Below are positions 61,642 to 64,000 of a stretch of DNA of 64,000 nucleotides, piece after piece; the stretch's first letter is position 1, and each line of letters opens with the position of its first letter. The position numbers and the translations under genes were made by a program. The DNA comes from Epithemia pelagica (Eukaryota > Bacillariophyta > Bacillariophyceae > Surirellales > Surirellaceae): assembly GCA_946965045.2 (NCBI GenBank), contig OX337228.1:1178001-1242000 (forward strand), written 5' to 3'. Below the pieces are notes generated by a model that worked only from the letters and a program-made list of their open reading frames with translations, was not told the DNA's origin and made no database searches.

Positions 61642-64000
61642 CCCGAATCTACAACAACTTCTCCATCAGTCTTCCACCTTGGTCATAGTAAGGCTTTAAT
61701 CTCGAACCATGACATCGACACGAATACGCCAGAGGGATCCCAACTTGAACAGCAACGAGCAGATTTGATTGAGTGGCAAGTGTCATTGTTAAATTGCGCT
61801 CTTTCCAACCAATACTCCTTTGCGAGATGGCAACACATCGTGAACGTGATGATTCTCAAAGAGCCAGGCGACTTGAGAATCCATTGCCTACGAGTAATTC
61901 ATCTATATGAACAAGATTACAATCTTGTTTTGGCTATCAAGTGGCGAAAAATGATTCAGCTATGCACCAATCAACAGGTGTTGCATCCCACTCAATTTGG
62001 TGGAGTCCCCGGACGCGATGCTATTATCCCAACTCTCTGTGAAGAGTTTCAATACGAGATATCGAGAGCAAGTAAACGACCGCTTGTACATCTTGATTAC
62101 GACGCCACTGCGTGTTATGATCGGATTATTCTCTCGTTTGGCAGCTTGGCTTCAAGAAGCTTTGGACAGAACAGGTCTATTGTGTTCATAAACGCACGAA
62201 CACTCGAACAAGCGAAGTATTATTTGAAGACACAATTAGGGGTGTCAGAACGCTTTTACAAGCACTGTACTCTATACCCTATCTACGGTTCCGGGCAAGG
62301 TGCAGGAAACTCACCGGCCATTTGGTGTGTGGTGTCCAGTATTCTCTTTGAAACGTACGAAGAAGGTGCCCACGGCGCGTCTTTTGAATCACCAGACGGT
62401 TCTGTGAAAACAAAAGTGTTTATGATCGGATTCGTCGATGATACGAGTGGAAGTGCAAACGACTTCCGCCGCCCATCTCGTGCTCCTCCCGCCCATTATA
62501 TTTCCAAGGCCCAAGAAGATGCGCAACGTTGGAATGACGTGCTTGCTTTGTCTGGCGGTGCACTGAACCCTCAGAAATGCTCATACCATTTCATGTACTA
62601 TGATTTTAGTATTGACGGGATCCCTTTGCTTCAAGCTGGAACATTCGGCCCTACTATTACCATATCCTTCAACAATGACGCCCCAGCATCTCAATTGACT
62701 CAATTGTCGGCGTACAAAAGTCACAAAACCTTAGGGGTGCAGAAATCACCTCATGCAACCAATAAAGGCTTATATCTAGCTCTGGCCAAACGCAACAACA
62801 GTCACACGAAGATCATGGCTCGCAGCCCTTTTACCAGGACCGATGCATGGGCCTATTACCATGCCATATACTTGCCTAGTATATGCTACCCCTTTCCTTC
62901 TTCAACCATTTCGGATTCCTTTTGCACAGCATTACAACGTCAATTCAAGAAGGCTTTCTTACCTAAGTATGGTTTCAATCGAACCATGCCCAACGCTGTG
63001 GTATATGGACCGTCAGAACTCGGCGGAATCGGTCTCCGGACTCTATCCGTGGAACGTGGTATTGCTCAAGTATATCACTTTCTTGCCTGTATTCGATCGG
63101 AAGGCGTGCAGCAACAATTGGCACAAATTATGGTCTCTTGGGGCCAGTTTCTGGCTGGTACAGGAACCCTGATTTTAGAAGAAGTTCACACGCCATTGCC
63201 GCATATGGATCCAATGCAATGGATACCACAGATGCGTTCATTCCTGTCTACAGTCGATTGCAGACTTGAACTAGAGCAGACGTTTGTACCTGATCTTCAA
63301 CGAGAAGCTGACTCGTACCTGATGGACTTGGCACTTGCCCATACTACTTCTCCTACTGATCTGAAAGTCATCAACGCTTGTCGGCTTTACCTTGGAGTAA
63401 CCTTTGTCAGCGATATTTCTACTCCCGAAGGGAAAACAATCACTCGAGCTGCCCTTGACGGACGGCTGGATATTTTAACACAACACCGTGGTCTTATCCC
63501 GTATCAACGACGTCCCGGTCCCACGTCTTGGACCAAGTGGAAGAAATTTTTGCGTAGCTTTGTCAGCTCAACCCAACAAAGACACTTGCTCCAACCACTT
63601 GGAAAGTGGTATTTTGGTGGCTCCTCCACTTATCAGAATTGGCTTTCCTACTTGGATCGTCCTACGTCTCGCCTTTTTGTGTCTGCTCCGAACGGTCATT
63701 GGCTCGAATATCGTTACCAGGGCATGATCTTCTGGCCCACTACAATACTCCACTACTCTGTCCCACCATCAGCATGTCCGGCCCAAACTCTCACAACAGG
63801 ACTTGCAAAAATTTTGACATCGAGTCATTACGTGATTCCTCGGCCCGTTTCTCCAATTCCAAACTCTCTGACAGAACACATGCAACAATTAGATTCTTGG
63901 GAACGTTCTCTTTGCTCACAGTGCACCTTGGTTTGTCCTACTGCGGATCTCGCCACTTTTCTCCACTCCAATTCACCTTTACTGGTCAGCAGCGATGGTT
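61642..64000 (+). CDS. Reverse transcriptase part of the retrotransposon, open to window edge
   Basis: In the same frame as the endonuclease part, 786 codons follow without a stop. Recognised blocks: HLGHSKAL and ILKEPGDLRIHCLRVIHL (RT fingers), QFGGVPGRDAI, LDYDATACYDRI (motif A with catalytic Asp), GSGQGAGNSPAIWC (motif B), and FVDDTSG at 62431-62451 (motif C; usually FADD, here FVDD with both catalytic Asp kept), then LGVQKSPH. A long thumb and connection region follows, and the frame reaches LLVSSDG, the likely start of RNase H. The core is complete in sequence and could in principle be expressed if the upstream TAG is bypassed or if translation starts internally. Confidence 0.88.

Larger units (their letters stand above)
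60340..64000 (+). mobile_element. Non-LTR retrotransposon, 5'-truncated, continues beyond right edge
   Basis: One long plus-strand frame carries, in order, the C-terminal half of an APE-type endonuclease, a reverse transcriptase, and the start of what looks like an RNase H domain (LLVSSDG) at the window edge. The N-terminal half of the endonuclease is missing, so the left boundary near 60340 is the 5' truncation point typical of target-primed insertion, although a frameshift may place the true junction up to 100 bp further left. The 3' end, poly(A) or tail repeat and right target duplication lie outside the window. The coding frame carries only one stop in over 1200 codons, so the copy is young. 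Confidence 0.9.

Overview
The window is nuclear DNA of a unicellular stramenopile, most likely a pennate diatom. Four things point there. Genes are compact with few, short GT-AG introns (64 to about 230 nt). Eukaryotic chromatin and RNA-binding proteins are dense. A giant secreted protein is built from Ser/Pro/Thr 'PTxxPTxS' spacers and Cys modules, a style common in diatoms. A non-LTR retrotransposon of a type common in stramenopiles fills the right end. The species call is inference; no marker gene such as rRNA is present.

Layout, left to right. 1-1364: 3'-truncated acidic protein (-). 3352-5242: four-exon CELF/Bruno-like protein with three RRMs (+). 5497-8376: large protein with a GNAT-like domain (-). 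9194-10720: RRM plus Arg/Gly-rich protein (-), divergent from 11542-14655, an NSD/SET2-like PHD-AWS-SET methyltransferase with at least two introns (+). 15106-16713: coiled-coil protein (+). 16714-22967 is a 6 kb gene-poor stretch with small tandem repeats and a degenerate reading frame. 22968-24163 is a tandem duplication whose right copy contains the 3' end of an RCC1-repeat gene (24088-26476, -). 27804-29239: TPR protein (+). 29633-33127: armadillo-type repeat protein (-).

The centre, 34159-44204, is a single huge minus-strand locus for a secreted modular protein: signal peptide, nine Cys-containing modules, PT-rich spacers and a von Willebrand factor A domain with an intact MIDAS. Four modules sit in a near-perfect 936-bp tandem repeat. 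The 3' part carries one nonsense change and one frameshift, so the last spacer and last module are cut off from the main frame.

The right part holds a degenerate locus (46262-47304), a 1104-aa single-ORF fusion of a SETD3/Rubisco-LSMT-type SET domain with an RRM and an Arg/Ser-rich tail (48227-51541), a ribosomal stalk P1-like gene (52033-52555), a type II membrane protein gene whose 5' coding region is split by a 473-bp inverted-repeat element with perfect 7-bp target duplications (53075-55768; element 55157-55629), UDP-glucose 4-epimerase (56164-57551), a protein with a NUMOD1-like C-terminal motif (58483-59748), and a 5'-truncated non-LTR retrotransposon running off the right edge (about 60340-64000).

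Genes are mostly independent; there are no operons. Two divergent pairs (9194/11542 and 53075/56164) probably share intergenic promoters. The strongest items for follow-up are the MITE-like insertion in coding DNA, the tandemly amplified vWA protein with its broken 3' end, and the SET-RRM-RS fusion.
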